NCBI GenBank assembly: GCA_002320815.1 | Contig: DCLA01000012.1 | Span: 40,316-104,315, forward strand | Direction of reading: 5' to 3' | DNA from: Myxococcales bacterium UBA1660 | Lineage (GTDB): Bacteria; Myxococcota_A; Polyangia; Polyangiales; Houyiibacteriaceae | Length of the DNA stretch: 64,000 nucleotides | Shown: in pieces, positions 1-10,774 of the stretch | Layout: each line of letters begins with the position of its first letter | Numbering within the stretch: position 1 is the stretch's first letter | Position numbers and translations under genes: made by a program | Notes under the pieces: generated by a model | Databases searched by the model: none | Seen by the model: only the letters and a program-made list of their open reading frames with translations | What the model was told of the DNA's origin: nothing

Positions 1-67
1 CCGGCCGGCTCGCCGCCGCGCACCCTCCGAGGAGGGCCACGGCGAGGAGTCCAGCGAGGGCCCGCAT
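1..67 (-). CDS. N-terminus of a putative lipoprotein, cut by the window edge
   Basis: An ATG at 67 overlaps the pckA stop codon (TGATG) and opens a frame that runs off the window. The visible 22 residues begin MRALAGLLAVALLGGC, which is a basic start, a hydrophobic core and a lipobox (LGGC). This is a standard type II signal peptide. The overlap suggests translational coupling to pckA. Nothing beyond the signal peptide is visible, so no function can be given. Confidence 0.55.
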   Translation of the reverse strand, partial: MRALAGLLAVALLGGCAAASRP

Positions 68-1836
68 CAGGCGCAGGTGGCCTGGATGATGGGCTCGGAG
101 ACCGCGTACTGCTCGAGGAACGCTCGGCGCTCGCTCTTCATCTGGTCGACCCAGGCGCGGTACTCGTCCATGCGACCGGTGCGCTCGAAGAAGCGCCGCG
201 GCTCGAGGATCTCGGCGGGGACCTTCTCGACGAGGTCGGCATTGGCCGGCGCGTCGACGTCGACGATCTCGTAGCCGAAGTCGGGGTCGATCTTCCACTG
301 GATGTGCTCGGCGAGGAGCGCCTCGAGCATGGCCGACGAGTGGGGGATCTTGACCTTGAGGGCCTTGCCGTCCTTCACGTCCCGGCTGTCGCCGCCGACG
401 TAGCCGGTGTTCATCAGCCACATGGTCACGCCGTCCATGGTGGCGGCCAGCTCGGCGAAGCGCTCGGCCTGGAGGCCGTGCTTTCCGGGGAAGAAGGGCT
501 GGGTGAAGGGCGAGCGGGTCTTGCCGCGCTCCTTGCCGGCCGCGCTGGTCTTCGAGGTCTCCCCGAGCATGAAGAAGCCGGCGGCCTGCTCGGGCGAGGT
601 GAAGCGCAAGATGCCCGGGGTGGCCGCGTCCGCGCCCTCGTCTCGGTTGAGGATGCCCATGGACTTCACCTCCGGGATGTCGTGGAGGTCGGCGGCGCCG
701 GGGATGGCGCTCATGGGGATGATCGAGCGGCCGTTCTGGGTCCACTTCACGAAGTCCCAGCCGTCCTGGGGGACGCCCTGGTCGTCGATCACGTCGTCGG
801 CCTTCACCTCGCCGGCGATGAACTTCTCGACGTTGCCGGCGTGGGCCCCGGTGGCCAGGAGGATGTCCTTCAGGCGCTCGACCTCGCCGGGGCTCAGCAC
901 GCTCTTCTCGAAGTCGAAGGTGCCGTCGGTGTCCATGAAGGCGTTCTCGAGCCAGGCGTCGCCGTTGGTCGACCCCGCGTGGATCACGGGCTCCGTCTCC
1001 GGACGCAGGCCGTCGATCTTGGCAAAGCAGCCGTCCTCGGTGATCGAGAGCTGCCCCTTGGGCCAGAGCGCGACCATGTCGTCCTGGATGGGCTCGGTGA
1101 TCTCGCCCTGCTTGGAGAAGGTCGTGGTGGTCTTGCCGGTGCCGCTGAGGCCCATGACCGTCATGGTCACGCGATGTCCGTCGTTCTTGGTGACGGCCTT
1201 GGCGCCCGCGTGGAGCACGAGCCCACCGTTCTGGTGGACGTAGAGGTTGAGCATCCGGAGGACGCCCTTCTTGGACTCGCCGAAGTAGTCGGCGCCCATC
1301 ACGTAGGTGGTCCAGTTCTCGAGGTCGACGAGGATCGCCTGGCGGCCGGGCATGTCGTCGAGGAAGAGGTTCGGCGTGTAGACCAGCCGGAACGTCGGCT
1401 TGAAGGGCTGCTCCAAAGCGTCCTTCGGCTCCACGTCGGAGCGCGGGAAGGCGAGCACCTGCTGCATGCCGGCGATGTTCGCGCCCTCGACGGTGTAGAG
1501 CCAGGTGGCCCCGAAGGCGCGCTCGCCGAGCCCGACGTAGCCGTCGATGGCGATGAGCTGCCCCTTGTCCGCGATGTAGGCCTTCTGGCGCTCGATGAGC
1601 TCCTTCGCCTTGGCGGGCTCGATCACGTTCGCGCTCCACGGCGCGGCGTCGCCGCGGTCGTCGATGATGTACGTGAACTTCGCCATCCGCGCCTTGTTGC
1701 GGGAGACCTTGTTGACGCTGCCCACGGCGGACTGCTGGACACACGGGGTGTGCTCGAGCGCGAGCTCCCGGAGCTCGCTCTGGCTGGGGTTGTCGAGGTA
1801 CTCCACATCGAAAGGACGGGGGTCGATCGCGGCCAT
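67..1836 (-). CDS. pckA: Phosphoenolpyruvate carboxykinase (ATP-type)
   Basis: PckA converts oxaloacetate and ATP to phosphoenolpyruvate, ADP and CO2 in the cytoplasm, the first committed step of gluconeogenesis. The protein has 589 residues, somewhat longer than the roughly 540 of the enterobacterial enzyme. It carries the PEPCK P-loop GLSGTGKTTTT at residues 229-239 and an acidic kinase-2 pair (QDDMVAL, Asp252-Asp253). The YFGESKKG segment near 184-191 corresponds to the family's conserved metal and oxaloacetate-binding region. The ATG at 1836 is preceded by GGAGGG at good spacing. It is transcribed divergently from the aminomutase gene. The family call is firm; the N-terminus looks extended relative to typical members. 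Confidence 0.93.
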   Translation of the reverse strand: MAAIDPRPFDVEYLDNPSQSELRELALEHTPCVQQSAVGSVNKVSRNKARMAKFTYIIDDRGDAAPWSANVIEPAKAKELIERQKAYIADKGQLIAIDGYVGLGERAFGATWLYTVEGANIAGMQQVLAFPRSDVEPKDALEQPFKPTFRLVYTPNLFLDDMPGRQAILVDLENWTTYVMGADYFGESKKGVLRMLNLYVHQNGGLVLHAGAKAVTKNDGHRVTMTVMGLSGTGKTTTTFSKQGEITEPIQDDMVALWPKGQLSITEDGCFAKIDGLRPETEPVIHAGSTNGDAWLENAFMDTDGTFDFEKSVLSPGEVERLKDILLATGAHAGNVEKFIAGEVKADDVIDDQGVPQDGWDFVKWTQNGRSIIPMSAIPGAADLHDIPEVKSMGILNRDEGADAATPGILRFTSPEQAAGFFMLGETSKTSAAGKERGKTRSPFTQPFFPGKHGLQAERFAELAATMDGVTMWLMNTGYVGGDSRDVKDGKALKVKIPHSSAMLEALLAEHIQWKIDPDFGYEIVDVDAPANADLVEKVPAEILEPRRFFERTGRMDEYRAWVDQMKSERRAFLEQYAVSEPIIQATCA

Positions 1837-1857
1837 TGTTTCGGTTCCCTCCAGGGT

Positions 1858-1871
1858 CTGCTGTAAAGCAG
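1858..1871. repeat. Element 1: CTGC-TGTAAA-GCAG
   Basis: A 14-bp element in which CTGC and GCAG arms flank TGTAAA. Its core GCTGTAAAGC recurs 133 bp away at 1994-2003. It lies just upstream of the pckA start, where a repressor or activator site would be expected. No known regulator can be assigned from sequence alone. Confidence 0.4.
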
Positions 1872-1990
1872 TAAAGACGCCCCGGCTCTAGCGCAGGGGT
1901 CGACAAAGTGCCACCGGAAGGGTGGCTGGTGCTGTGGAACCGCACGACCCGAGGGGCCGAACGGCTGCCCCGGACCGGGGCTGGGTGACG

Positions 1991-2004
1991 AGGCTGTAAA
2001 GCCT
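1991..2004. repeat. Element 2: AGGC-TGTAAA-GCCT
   Basis: Second copy of the TGTAAA element, here with AGGC/GCCT arms. It lies about 40 bp upstream of the aminomutase start and overlaps its candidate -35 region by one base. Two copies with compensating arms and an identical core suggest a shared operator in the divergent promoter region. Confidence 0.4.
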
Positions 2005-2031
2005 TGCTCGGAACGAGTCGAGGGCTAAGCT
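2004..2031 (+). promoter_or_regulatory. Candidate kamA promoter
   Basis: TTGCTC (2004-2009), a 16-bp spacer and TAAGCT (2026-2031) lie 9 nt before the ATG at 2041. The match to the vegetative consensus is moderate. No Shine-Dalgarno sequence is visible before the start, which fits a very short leader. Confidence 0.35.
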
Positions 2032-2040
2032 CCCCCGGCC

Positions 2041-3210
2041 ATGTCGTCGTTCGTATCCAGGAGGCTCGCGATCGTTCGAGACGCCTCCCGTTCGGGGGAC
2101 GAAGAAGCGATCGGACCGGACCACGAGCGCTGGGGCGACTGGCGCTGGCAGTCCCGGCGCGCCCTGCGGTCCCTGGACGACCTCGAGGCCGCCCTGGACC
2201 TGACCGACGACGAGCGGGAGGGCGCCCGGCGGGCGATGGCCGAGGGGTTCCCCATCGCCATCACGCCCCACACCCTCTCGCTGATGGATCCGGCCGATCC
2301 GGCGTGTCCGATCCGGCGCCAGTTCGTGCCCAGCGCGAGCGAGGCGGTGACCATCCCCGGCGATCTGCGCGATCCCCTCGGCGAAGAGGACCACGAGGTC
2401 GCGCCGAACCTGGTCTGCCGCTACCCCGACCGGGCGCTCCTGCTGGCCACCGATCGCTGCGCCGTCTACTGCCGCTTCTGCACCCGCTCGCGGATGGTGG
2501 GCGACGGCGGCGGGCCCCGGTCGATGGAGAAACTCGATCCGGCCTTCGCGTGGCTGGAACGCAACAGACAGGTGCGCGAAGTGATCGTCAGCGGCGGCGA
2601 CCCGCTGGTGATGGGCACCTCCCGCATCGCGCGGCTCCTCGAGCGACTGGGCGCCATGGACTGGCTGGACACCATTCGGATCGCCACCCGCGCGCCGGTA
2701 ACGATCCCCCAGCGGATCGACGAAGAGCTCTGCCGGGTGCTCCGCCAGAGCCACCCCGCCGTCTGGGTCATGACGCACTTCAACCACCCCCGGGAGCTCA
2801 GCGCCGCCAGCCAGCGAGCGTGCGGGATGTTGGTGGACCACGGGCTCCCCGTGATGAACCAGGCCGTACTCCTTCGGGGCGTGAACGACGACGCGGACAC
2901 GCTCGAGGCCCTCTTCCGGGGGCTCGTCCGCTGGCGGGTTCGCCCCTACTACCTCCTGCAGGCCGACGTCGTCCGCGGCACCGGCCACCTCCGGACCCCG
3001 ATCTCGACGGGTATCCGCATCATGGAGAAGCTCCAAGGCCGACTCAGCGGCATCGCGCTGCCCAAGCTCATCTGCGACACCCCCGCGGGTCGCGGGAAGG
3101 TGCCCATCGGTCCCCAGACCATCGTGGCCCAGGCCGACGGCCGGACCACCTTGAAGACCTTCCGGGGCGAAGAGGTGGACTACCTCGATCCCCCTTCGGC
3201 GCCCGACTGA
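2041..3210 (+). CDS. kamA: L-lysine 2,3-aminomutase (radical SAM, PLP)
   Basis: A 389-residue radical SAM enzyme of the lysine 2,3-aminomutase family, which moves the alpha-amino group of lysine to give L-beta-lysine. The [4Fe-4S] cysteines are in CAVYCRFC (Cys140, Cys144, Cys147). Near the C-terminus, GRGKVP carries the PLP lysine (Lys353). Asp309 (QADVV) and Asp346 (CDTPAG) match the two substrate-binding aspartates of the clostridial enzyme. Both are retained, which favours lysine 2,3-aminomutase over EpmB, whose second Asp is missing, or glutamate 2,3-aminomutase, where both are replaced. No beta-lysine acetyltransferase (ablB) gene is adjacent, so the fate of the product (osmolyte, fermentation or antibiotic precursor) is unknown. 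Confidence 0.88.
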   Translation: MSSFVSRRLAIVRDASRSGDEEAIGPDHERWGDWRWQSRRALRSLDDLEAALDLTDDEREGARRAMAEGFPIAITPHTLSLMDPADPACPIRRQFVPSASEAVTIPGDLRDPLGEEDHEVAPNLVCRYPDRALLLATDRCAVYCRFCTRSRMVGDGGGPRSMEKLDPAFAWLERNRQVREVIVSGGDPLVMGTSRIARLLERLGAMDWLDTIRIATRAPVTIPQRIDEELCRVLRQSHPAVWVMTHFNHPRELSAASQRACGMLVDHGLPVMNQAVLLRGVNDDADTLEALFRGLVRWRVRPYYLLQADVVRGTGHLRTPISTGIRIMEKLQGRLSGIALPKLICDTPAGRGKVPIGPQTIVAQADGRTTLKTFRGEEVDYLDPPSAPD

Positions 3211-3220
3211 CGCCAACTGC

Positions 3221-3250
3221 TTGACGAACCGGGCCCTCGGCTCGTATCTG
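3221..3250 (+). promoter_or_regulatory. Candidate sdh operon promoter
   Basis: TTGACG (3221-3226) and TATCTG (3245-3250), separated by 18 bp, lie just after the aminomutase stop and about 57 bp before sdhC. It is a good vegetative-type match and the only clear promoter before the operon. Confidence 0.5.
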
Positions 3251-3307
3251 CGGCGCCGGGTGCCACGCACCCCGCCCACGCACCCCCAACGAAACACGAC
3301 TCATCGC

Positions 3308-4039
3308 ATGGAACGCGCGCTCACCCTCACCAAGACGACCATCGGCAAGAAGGCCCTCATGGCCCTCAGCGGGGTCGCCATGCTCGGCTTCGTCATCGGT
3401 CACCTCTCGGGGAACCTGAAGGTCTTCGCCGGCGCCGAAGACTTCAACGAGTACGCCGTCTGGCTGCGCACCATGCCCGGGCTCCTCTGGGGCACCCGCA
3501 TCGTGCTCTTGGGTGCCCTCGCCGCCCACATGGCGTCGGCCTTCTCCCTCTGGAGCCGCAACAAGAGCGCCCGCAAGAGCCGGTACACCAAGAAGAAGGA
3601 CCTGGCGACCGACTACGCCGCCAAGACCATGTACTGGTCCGGCCCCATCCTCTTCTTCTACATCGTCTTCCACCTGGTCCACCTGACCTTCGGCGGGATG
3701 ATCTTCGGCGAGAGCGCCGTCTTCGGCATCGAGGGCTACGAGTGGGACCACTCCAACCCCTACAACAACATGGTGCTCGGCTTTCAGCACTGGGCCGTGG
3801 TCGTGCCCTATGTCCTCGGCGTCGTCGCCCTCGGCGTGCACCTCTTCCACGGCATCTGGAGCGCCTTCCAGACCGTCGGCCTGAACCACACCAAGTACAA
3901 CTTCCTCCGGCGGGATCTCTCGATCGCGCTCGCGGTCTTCATCACCGCCGGGTTCCTCTCCATCCCCGTCGCCGTCCTGGCGGGCTGGATCGAGCCGACC
4001 ACCCAGACCTTCTTCTACCCGGAGCTCGAGCCGTCCTGA
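3308..4039 (+). CDS. sdhC: Succinate dehydrogenase cytochrome b558 subunit
   Basis: A 243-residue membrane anchor of succinate:quinone oxidoreductase with about five hydrophobic helices. It resembles the single-polypeptide di-haem b558 family found in Bacillus, epsilonproteobacteria and deltaproteobacteria. Conserved histidines typical of haem ligands are visible in [14 protein letters not shown] and HLFHGIW. The frame is open upstream to 3221, but the ATG at 3308 gives the normal family N-terminus ([15 protein letters not shown]). It is the first gene of sdhCAB. One anchor subunit rather than separate SdhC and SdhD indicates a type B enzyme, usually linked to menaquinone in this family. Confidence 0.92.
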   Translation: MERALTLTKTTIGKKALMALSGVAMLGFVIGHLSGNLKVFAGAEDFNEYAVWLRTMPGLLWGTRIVLLGALAAHMASAFSLWSRNKSARKSRYTKKKDLATDYAAKTMYWSGPILFFYIVFHLVHLTFGGMIFGESAVFGIEGYEWDHSNPYNNMVLGFQHWAVVVPYVLGVVALGVHLFHGIWSAFQTVGLNHTKYNFLRRDLSIALAVFITAGFLSIPVAVLAGWIEPTTQTFFYPELEPS

Positions 4040-4127
4040 ACCCGGGCGCCGCCCGGCGCCCCCGAGCCCCCGAACACCTCCCCGAGCTTTCGCGCCCCCG
4101 CGGCGCCGTCCCCCGAGAACGAGACCC

Positions 4128-6083
<1,956 letters not shown>

Positions 6084-6103
6084 TAACGAGCGACGAGACC
6101 ATC

Positions 6104-6886
<783 letters not shown>

Positions 6887-6908
6887 GCGCCGCTCGACCC
6901 ACCGCCGC

Positions 6909-6939
6909 GAGGGCCGCCGGGATTCCCCCTGCGGCCCTC
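6909..6939 (+). terminator. Hairpin after the sdh operon
   Basis: GAGGGCCGC at 6909-6917 pairs perfectly with GCGGCCCTC at 6931-6939 around a 13-nt loop, 23 bp after the sdhB stop. There is no T-tract, as with most hairpins in this window. It probably marks the end of the sdhCAB transcript. Confidence 0.55.
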
Positions 6940-6999
6940 TCGCGTTCCGTCCCTCGCACTCCGTGCGGGGGAACGCCGAGCCAGACTCTGCTCAGCGGC

Positions 7000-7005
7000 T
7001 AGGTT
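7000..7005 (+). promoter_or_regulatory. -10 box 6 nt before the start codon (TAGGTT)
   Basis: TAGGTT is followed by cgcccc and then the ATG at 7012, with no ribosome binding site between. Transcription from such a box would begin at or next to the start codon, giving a leaderless message. No clear -35 is visible. Confidence 0.4.
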
Positions 7006-7011
7006 CGCCCC

Positions 7012-8193
7012 ATGCTTCGGGTTCTCCTCCTCGCCCTCCTCGCCGGCTGCGCGTCCGGGAGCACCACGGCGCCCTGCGCCACCAGCAGCGACTGCGAGGC
7101 GGGCTTCGCCTGCATCGACGGAGCCTGCGCCCCACGTGCCACACCGGGTGATGGCGGCGCGCGCGACGACTCGGGGCGGCCTCGCGACGCGGGCCCCGAG
7201 CGGGACTCGGGCGTGGACGGCGGCCCGCCGGCGATGTGCGTGAGCGCGAGCGACTGTACGACTGACGCCTGCGCGACGGCCGAGTGCGTCGACGGCAGCT
7301 GCGACCTCACCGCGGTCCCGTGCGACGACGCCGACGCCTGCACCGTCGACAGCTGCGACCCGGCGAGCGGCTGCACGACGGCGCCCGTCGACTGCGACGA
7401 CGCCGACGCCTGCACCGTCGACAGCTGCGACCCGGCGAGCGGGTGCGCCCACGAACCGGTGGCGGTCGCCGGCGGGACCTGCGCCGCGCCCATCGACATC
7501 TCCGCCGGCGGATCCTTCGCTGGCGACTCGACCTGCGCCCCGAGCGGGGTCAGCGGCGTCTGTGGCGGGTCGGAGGCCCCCGATGTCGCCTTGGTGCTCG
7601 ACCTCGACCGGGAATCGGAGGTCGCCCTCGATGCGCGCGGGAGCGCGTTCACGCCGGTGCTCCTGGTGGGCGCGGCCTGCGGCGAGGGCGCGCGCGGCTG
7701 CGGTGGCGACTCGCTGATCCTCACCCTGCCCGCCGGTCGCCACCACGTGACCCTCGACGGCGCGGACGCGGCGGCTCGCGGGGCGTGGTCGCTCGAGGTC
7801 GCCCTCACGCCGGTGGTCACCGACGAGACGGTGGTCTTCCCCGCACCGGGTGACACCCGCGTCTCGCTGCGCGGCGACCGCCCGTGGAACGCCGGGGACT
7901 CCATCCAGGGCGTACGCACCACCGGGCTCCCCAGCATCACCGGGGTCACCCTCCCCCTGCGGATCGACAACTCCCTCTCCTGCGACTCGCAGGACATGCG
8001 CCTGCGCATCAACGGCACCGCGGTGGGCGCGGTCATCGTCCCCGCCGGCGCCCCCATGGTGAACGTGGACCTGACCTTCCCGGCCATCGCCGGGCCCACC
8101 TACACCGTACGGCTCGAGACCACCCGCACGGTGGGCAGCGGCTGTGGCTCGGCGGGGATCCCGGACGGTTCGAGCCTCACCTTCCGCCGCTGA
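7012..8193 (+). CDS. Cys-rich putative lipoprotein with tandem 24-residue repeats
   Basis: A 393-residue protein starting MLRVLLLALLAGC, a lipoprotein signal peptide with lipobox LAGC. The mature N-terminus is rich in Cys, Asp and Gly. It contains two tandem 24-residue units built on CDDADACTVDSC, encoded by a 50-nt exact DNA repeat. Such Cys/Asp repeats are common in myxobacterial surface proteins and are probably disulfide-stabilised. The C-terminal half (about 160-393) looks like beta-sandwich modules, including a segment near 200-265 that resembles pre-peptidase C-terminal domains. No enzymatic motif is visible. Function unknown; cell-surface binding or structure is likely. Confidence 0.75.
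   Translation: MLRVLLLALLAGCASGSTTAPCATSSDCEAGFACIDGACAPRATPGDGGARDDSGRPRDAGPERDSGVDGGPPAMCVSASDCTTDACATAECVDGSCDLTAVPCDDADACTVDSCDPASGCTTAPVDCDDADACTVDSCDPASGCAHEPVAVAGGTCAAPIDISAGGSFAGDSTCAPSGVSGVCGGSEAPDVALVLDLDRESEVALDARGSAFTPVLLVGAACGEGARGCGGDSLILTLPAGRHHVTLDGADAAARGAWSLEVALTPVVTDETVVFPAPGDTRVSLRGDRPWNAGDSIQGVRTTGLPSITGVTLPLRIDNSLSCDSQDMRLRINGTAVGAVIVPAGAPMVNVDLTFPAIAGPTYTVRLETTRTVGSGCGSAGIPDGSSLTFRR
7321..7442 (+). repeat. 50-nt exact direct repeat, 72-bp period
   Basis: The 50 bases at 7321-7370 recur without a mismatch at 7393-7442, inside the lipoprotein gene. The period is 72 bp, or 24 codons. Identity extends through synonymous positions, so the duplication is recent or maintained by recombination. 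Confidence 0.8.
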
Positions 8194-8223
8194 GCGCGAA
8201 CGCGAGGCGCCGGCGAGGACCAC

Positions 8224-8245
8224 GGCGTGAAGCCGTCTTCACGCC
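8224..8245 (+). terminator. Perfect 9-bp hairpin
   Basis: GGCGTGAAG (8224-8232) and CTTCACGCC (8237-8245) form a perfect stem with a 4-nt loop, 30 bp after the preceding stop codon. No T-tract follows. It is probably the terminator of the Cys-rich lipoprotein gene. Confidence 0.55.
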
Positions 8246-8311
8246 CCAGGGCCATCTCGGCGTCTTTGTCGGCAAAACCGTCTTGGCATCGTTCTCGCTT
8301 GGAGAGGCCCC

Positions 8312-8914
8312 ATGCGAACGACGCTGCTGGGAGGGCTCTTGGTGATCCTGATGGGGACCGCCGCGAGCGCGCAGGAGGACACCACCGGGGAAGAGGAGGT
8401 GCGCTGGGCCGAGCGCGAAGCCTTCGCGCGCGACTTCGCCGTCGGCTTCTACGGGGTCGGCTGGGCCGGGCCCTATCTCGGCGGCGGCGGCGGCGTGCGA
8501 GTACGCTGGGAACCCTTCGACCGGCTGGGCGTGGAGGTCTTCTCGGATCACCTCTCCGTCGAGGATCCCGACGGGGTGCGCCACGACCACCCCATCGGCT
8601 TCAACCTCTTCGTGCCCATCGAGCTGAGCGAGCGCTGGCGGATCCGTCCGCTCTTCGGGTTCTGCACGGTCTTCAGCTTCGTCCACCCGCAGCAGGACGG
8701 AGTGGACCGCATCGACGATGTGCACTTCGGGGTCCACCTGGGCGCCGGCGTCGAGCTGGCCCTGAACCGCTGGACCTCCCTCTTCGTCGACGTGAAGGGC
8801 ATCGGGTACGCGGGTCACTCGCGCACCGCCGGGGGCTGGGCGATCCACGTGGGCGACCAGCTCGACTTCTGGGGCGTCTTCCAGGGCCAGGTCGGACTCC
8901 AGGTCCATCTCTGA
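8312..8914 (+). CDS. Putative outer-membrane beta-barrel protein
   Basis: A 200-residue protein with a cleavable signal peptide (MRTTLLGGLLVILMGTAASAQ). The mature part alternates hydrophobic and polar residues with many Gly and aromatic residues (VGFYGVGWAGPYLGGGGG and later strands), as in small eight-stranded barrels of the OmpA/OprF type. The start has a good GGAGAGG ribosome binding site. It is flanked by other envelope genes. No specific family is recognised. Confidence 0.7.
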   Translation: MRTTLLGGLLVILMGTAASAQEDTTGEEEVRWAEREAFARDFAVGFYGVGWAGPYLGGGGGVRVRWEPFDRLGVEVFSDHLSVEDPDGVRHDHPIGFNLFVPIELSERWRIRPLFGFCTVFSFVHPQQDGVDRIDDVHFGVHLGAGVELALNRWTSLFVDVKGIGYAGHSRTAGGWAIHVGDQLDFWGVFQGQVGLQVHL

Positions 8915-8956
8915 CCCCGCCGTAACGAGCCGGCCCCCTGATGCGGCGAAGGGGGC

Positions 8957-10054
8957 GTGCAGAAGCGGTGGCGACATCTGATGGCGGCGGGGGGCATCCT
9001 GGGCGTGGGCGGCGTGGCCCTCGCGTTCACCATCGTCTCCTGCCTGCCCTCCCCGCCGGAGCCGACCGGCGCCCTCGGCGCCGTCCGGCTCTCGGAGCCC
9101 ACCGCGCTCTGCGTCGGGCCGCGGAGTCGGGATTGCCGCCGGGTCCCCGCGATCCGCGAGGCCCTCGCCGGTCCAGTGACCATCGTGCAGGCCGCCGCGG
9201 CGCCGGGCGGTCAGCAGGGCGCCGCGGTGCTCACCCTGCGCTCGCCCGAAGGGTTGGTCTTCGACGCCAAGTGGCGTTCGCTGGGCGGCACCTCGCGCTT
9301 CAACGACCCCTTGGCCGAGCTGGCCGCCGACCGGCTCCAGGCGCTGGTCCTGCCGCCCCGGGACATCGTGATCCCTCCCGCCGCGCCCCAGTGCTTCGAA
9401 CACGCCGAGTACGAGCGGCGCCTGGGCCACGAGCGCGACCCCTTCCCCGAGAGCGACTGCGTGCTGGGCTTCCTCTCGCTCTGGCTGCCGGACGCACTCG
9501 GGATGGGCGAGGCGCGCCACGACCACGTGGTCCCCGGCCAGGCGGGGGACCCCGACCCGGGCCTCTACGACGCCGAGCGCTTCGAAGCCGAGCCCGCATA
9601 CGCGCGCAACCTGGCGAACCTGAACCTGGTGGCCTTCCTCTTGGCCCACGGCGACGCTCACGCGGGACAGTTCGTGGTCTACGAGGACCCGGCCCACGTC
9701 TTCCTGGTCGACAACTCGGTCGCCTTCGGCCTCGACCACCGCTCCTCCATGGAGGGCCGCCAGGACCTCGCGCGGATGGTCGTACCCGCCATCCCGGAAG
9801 ACGTCGCCGCGCGGCTGCGCGCCCTCGAGCGGGCCGACGTGGACTCGCTCCGGGTGGCCACCGAGCTGCGCCGGGAGGGCCGCCGGCTGGTCGCCGCCGA
9901 GCCGGGGCCCGCCTTCGGCGAGGACGACGAAGAGGTCCGCAGCCAGGGCGACCGGGTCCAGCTCGGGCTGACCACCGAGCAGGTGGAGGGCGTCTGGCAG
10001 CGAGTCCTCCGCGTGCGCGGCTTCCTCGACGACGGCGCGCTAGGCGTGTTCTGA
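8957..10054 (+). CDS. Putative lipoprotein with Fam20/HipA-like atypical kinase motifs
   Basis: A 365-residue protein with a GTG start preceded by AAGGGGG. It has a type II signal peptide ending IVSC (lipid Cys29). The rest shows the ordered signature of atypical kinases related to Fam20, PI4K-like and HipA-type families: a candidate ATP lysine in FDAKWR (Lys105), a helix AELAADRL with Glu121 followed by LPP, a catalytic-type HGDAH (Asp233), and a metal-binding VDNSVAFG (Asp252-Asn253). In Fam20 proteins the equivalent pieces are the VPP-preceding helix, MDRH and DNGxGFG. This is pattern matching by eye. If correct, it is an envelope-anchored kinase of unknown target. The C-terminus overlaps the convergent DedA gene by 15 bp. 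Confidence 0.6.
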   Translation: MQKRWRHLMAAGGILGVGGVALAFTIVSCLPSPPEPTGALGAVRLSEPTALCVGPRSRDCRRVPAIREALAGPVTIVQAAAAPGGQQGAAVLTLRSPEGLVFDAKWRSLGGTSRFNDPLAELAADRLQALVLPPRDIVIPPAAPQCFEHAEYERRLGHERDPFPESDCVLGFLSLWLPDALGMGEARHDHVVPGQAGDPDPGLYDAERFEAEPAYARNLANLNLVAFLLAHGDAHAGQFVVYEDPAHVFLVDNSVAFGLDHRSSMEGRQDLARMVVPAIPEDVAARLRALERADVDSLRVATELRREGRRLVAAEPGPAFGEDDEEVRSQGDRVQLGLTTEQVEGVWQRVLRVRGFLDDGALGVF

Positions 10055-10729
10055 GGGCGGCCCGTCGCTCGCGGCGTCGCTCTTCGTCTCGTCCGATCGC
10101 GCGCGCCGCCGCCGGATCACCATCCCCACCAGCCCCGCGACGACCGCCAGCGCCACGAGCCCCAGCGCGACCTGGGTGTAGCGCGCATAGAGCGCCTCCA
10201 GCCGCTCGAAGTTGGATCCGATGGCGAAGCCCACGCCGAGCAGCAGCCCGTTCCAGACGGCCGCGCTGAGCCCGCCCCAGAAGATCACCGCCCGCAGCGG
10301 CATGTTCGCCAGCCCGGCGCCGACGAAGAAGAACGCCCGGAGCGCGGGGAGGAAGCGGTTGGCCGCCAGGTACCAGTTCCCGCGCTTCTCGAAGCGGGTG
10401 CGCACCTTGCGGAGCCCCCGCTTCACCGAGTCCCGCTGCAGAAAGCCCGGCCAGCGCTCCTCGCGGTCGCCGAGCCAGCGCCCGAAGCCCCACGCGGCCA
10501 CGCCGCCGATCACCGACCCGCCGGTGAGCGCCAGGAACACGCCGACGGCCGAGTAGCCGGCGGTCGCCGCCAGGAAGACCCCGAAGAGCGAGACGGTGTC
10601 CCCGGGAAACGGCGGGAACACGTATTCGATCCACGAGCTCACCGCGAGCACCAGGTAACCCAGCGGCCCCTCGAGCCCTTCCATCCACTCGCGCAGCGCG
10701 TCCACGGAGAGAAGACGCACCAAGGGCAC
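10040..10729 (-). CDS. DedA family membrane protein
   Basis: A 229-residue inner-membrane protein of the DedA/VTT (SNARE-associated) family, which is linked to lipid-carrier flipping and membrane homeostasis. Recognisable features are the re-entrant FPPFPGDTV motif near residues 38-46, GFGRWLG, and NRFLPALRAFFFVGAG near 125-140, together with several hydrophobic segments and a basic cytoplasmic tail. It is convergent with the kinase-like lipoprotein gene and overlaps its end by 15 bp. Confidence 0.88.
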   Translation of the reverse strand: MPLVRLLSVDALREWMEGLEGPLGYLVLAVSSWIEYVFPPFPGDTVSLFGVFLAATAGYSAVGVFLALTGGSVIGGVAAWGFGRWLGDREERWPGFLQRDSVKRGLRKVRTRFEKRGNWYLAANRFLPALRAFFFVGAGLANMPLRAVIFWGGLSAAVWNGLLLGVGFAIGSNFERLEALYARYTQVALGLVALAVVAGLVGMVIRRRRARSDETKSDAASDGPPSEHA

Positions 10730-10762
10730 CGAGCGTTCCCGACTTCGGGCCCCGGCCGCTGA

Positions 10763-10768
10763 TAGGAT
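10763..10768 (+). promoter_or_regulatory. -10 box 6 nt before the start codon (TAGGAT)
   Basis: TAGGAT, then ggcccc, then the ATG at 10775. It has the same spacing as the box before the gene at 7012 and likewise lacks a ribosome binding site. The message is probably leaderless. Confidence 0.45.
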
Positions 10769-10774
10769 GGCCCC

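Larger units (their letters stand above)
1837..2040. other. Divergent pckA / kamA intergenic region
   Basis: About 200 bp separate the two divergent start codons. The region contains two copies of a GCTGTAAAGC core, each flanked by a short inverted repeat, and a plausible promoter for the aminomutase. I see no small gene in it. Confidence 0.5.

Noticed and set aside
304..1866. A 520-codon frame antisense to pckA
   Set aside because: Shadow of pckA; no signal peptide, motif or ribosome binding site.
2041..3210. EpmB (EF-P lysine aminomutase) as identity of the aminomutase
   Set aside because: Both substrate-binding aspartates of lysine 2,3-aminomutase are retained (Asp309, Asp346), and no epmA or efp gene is nearby.
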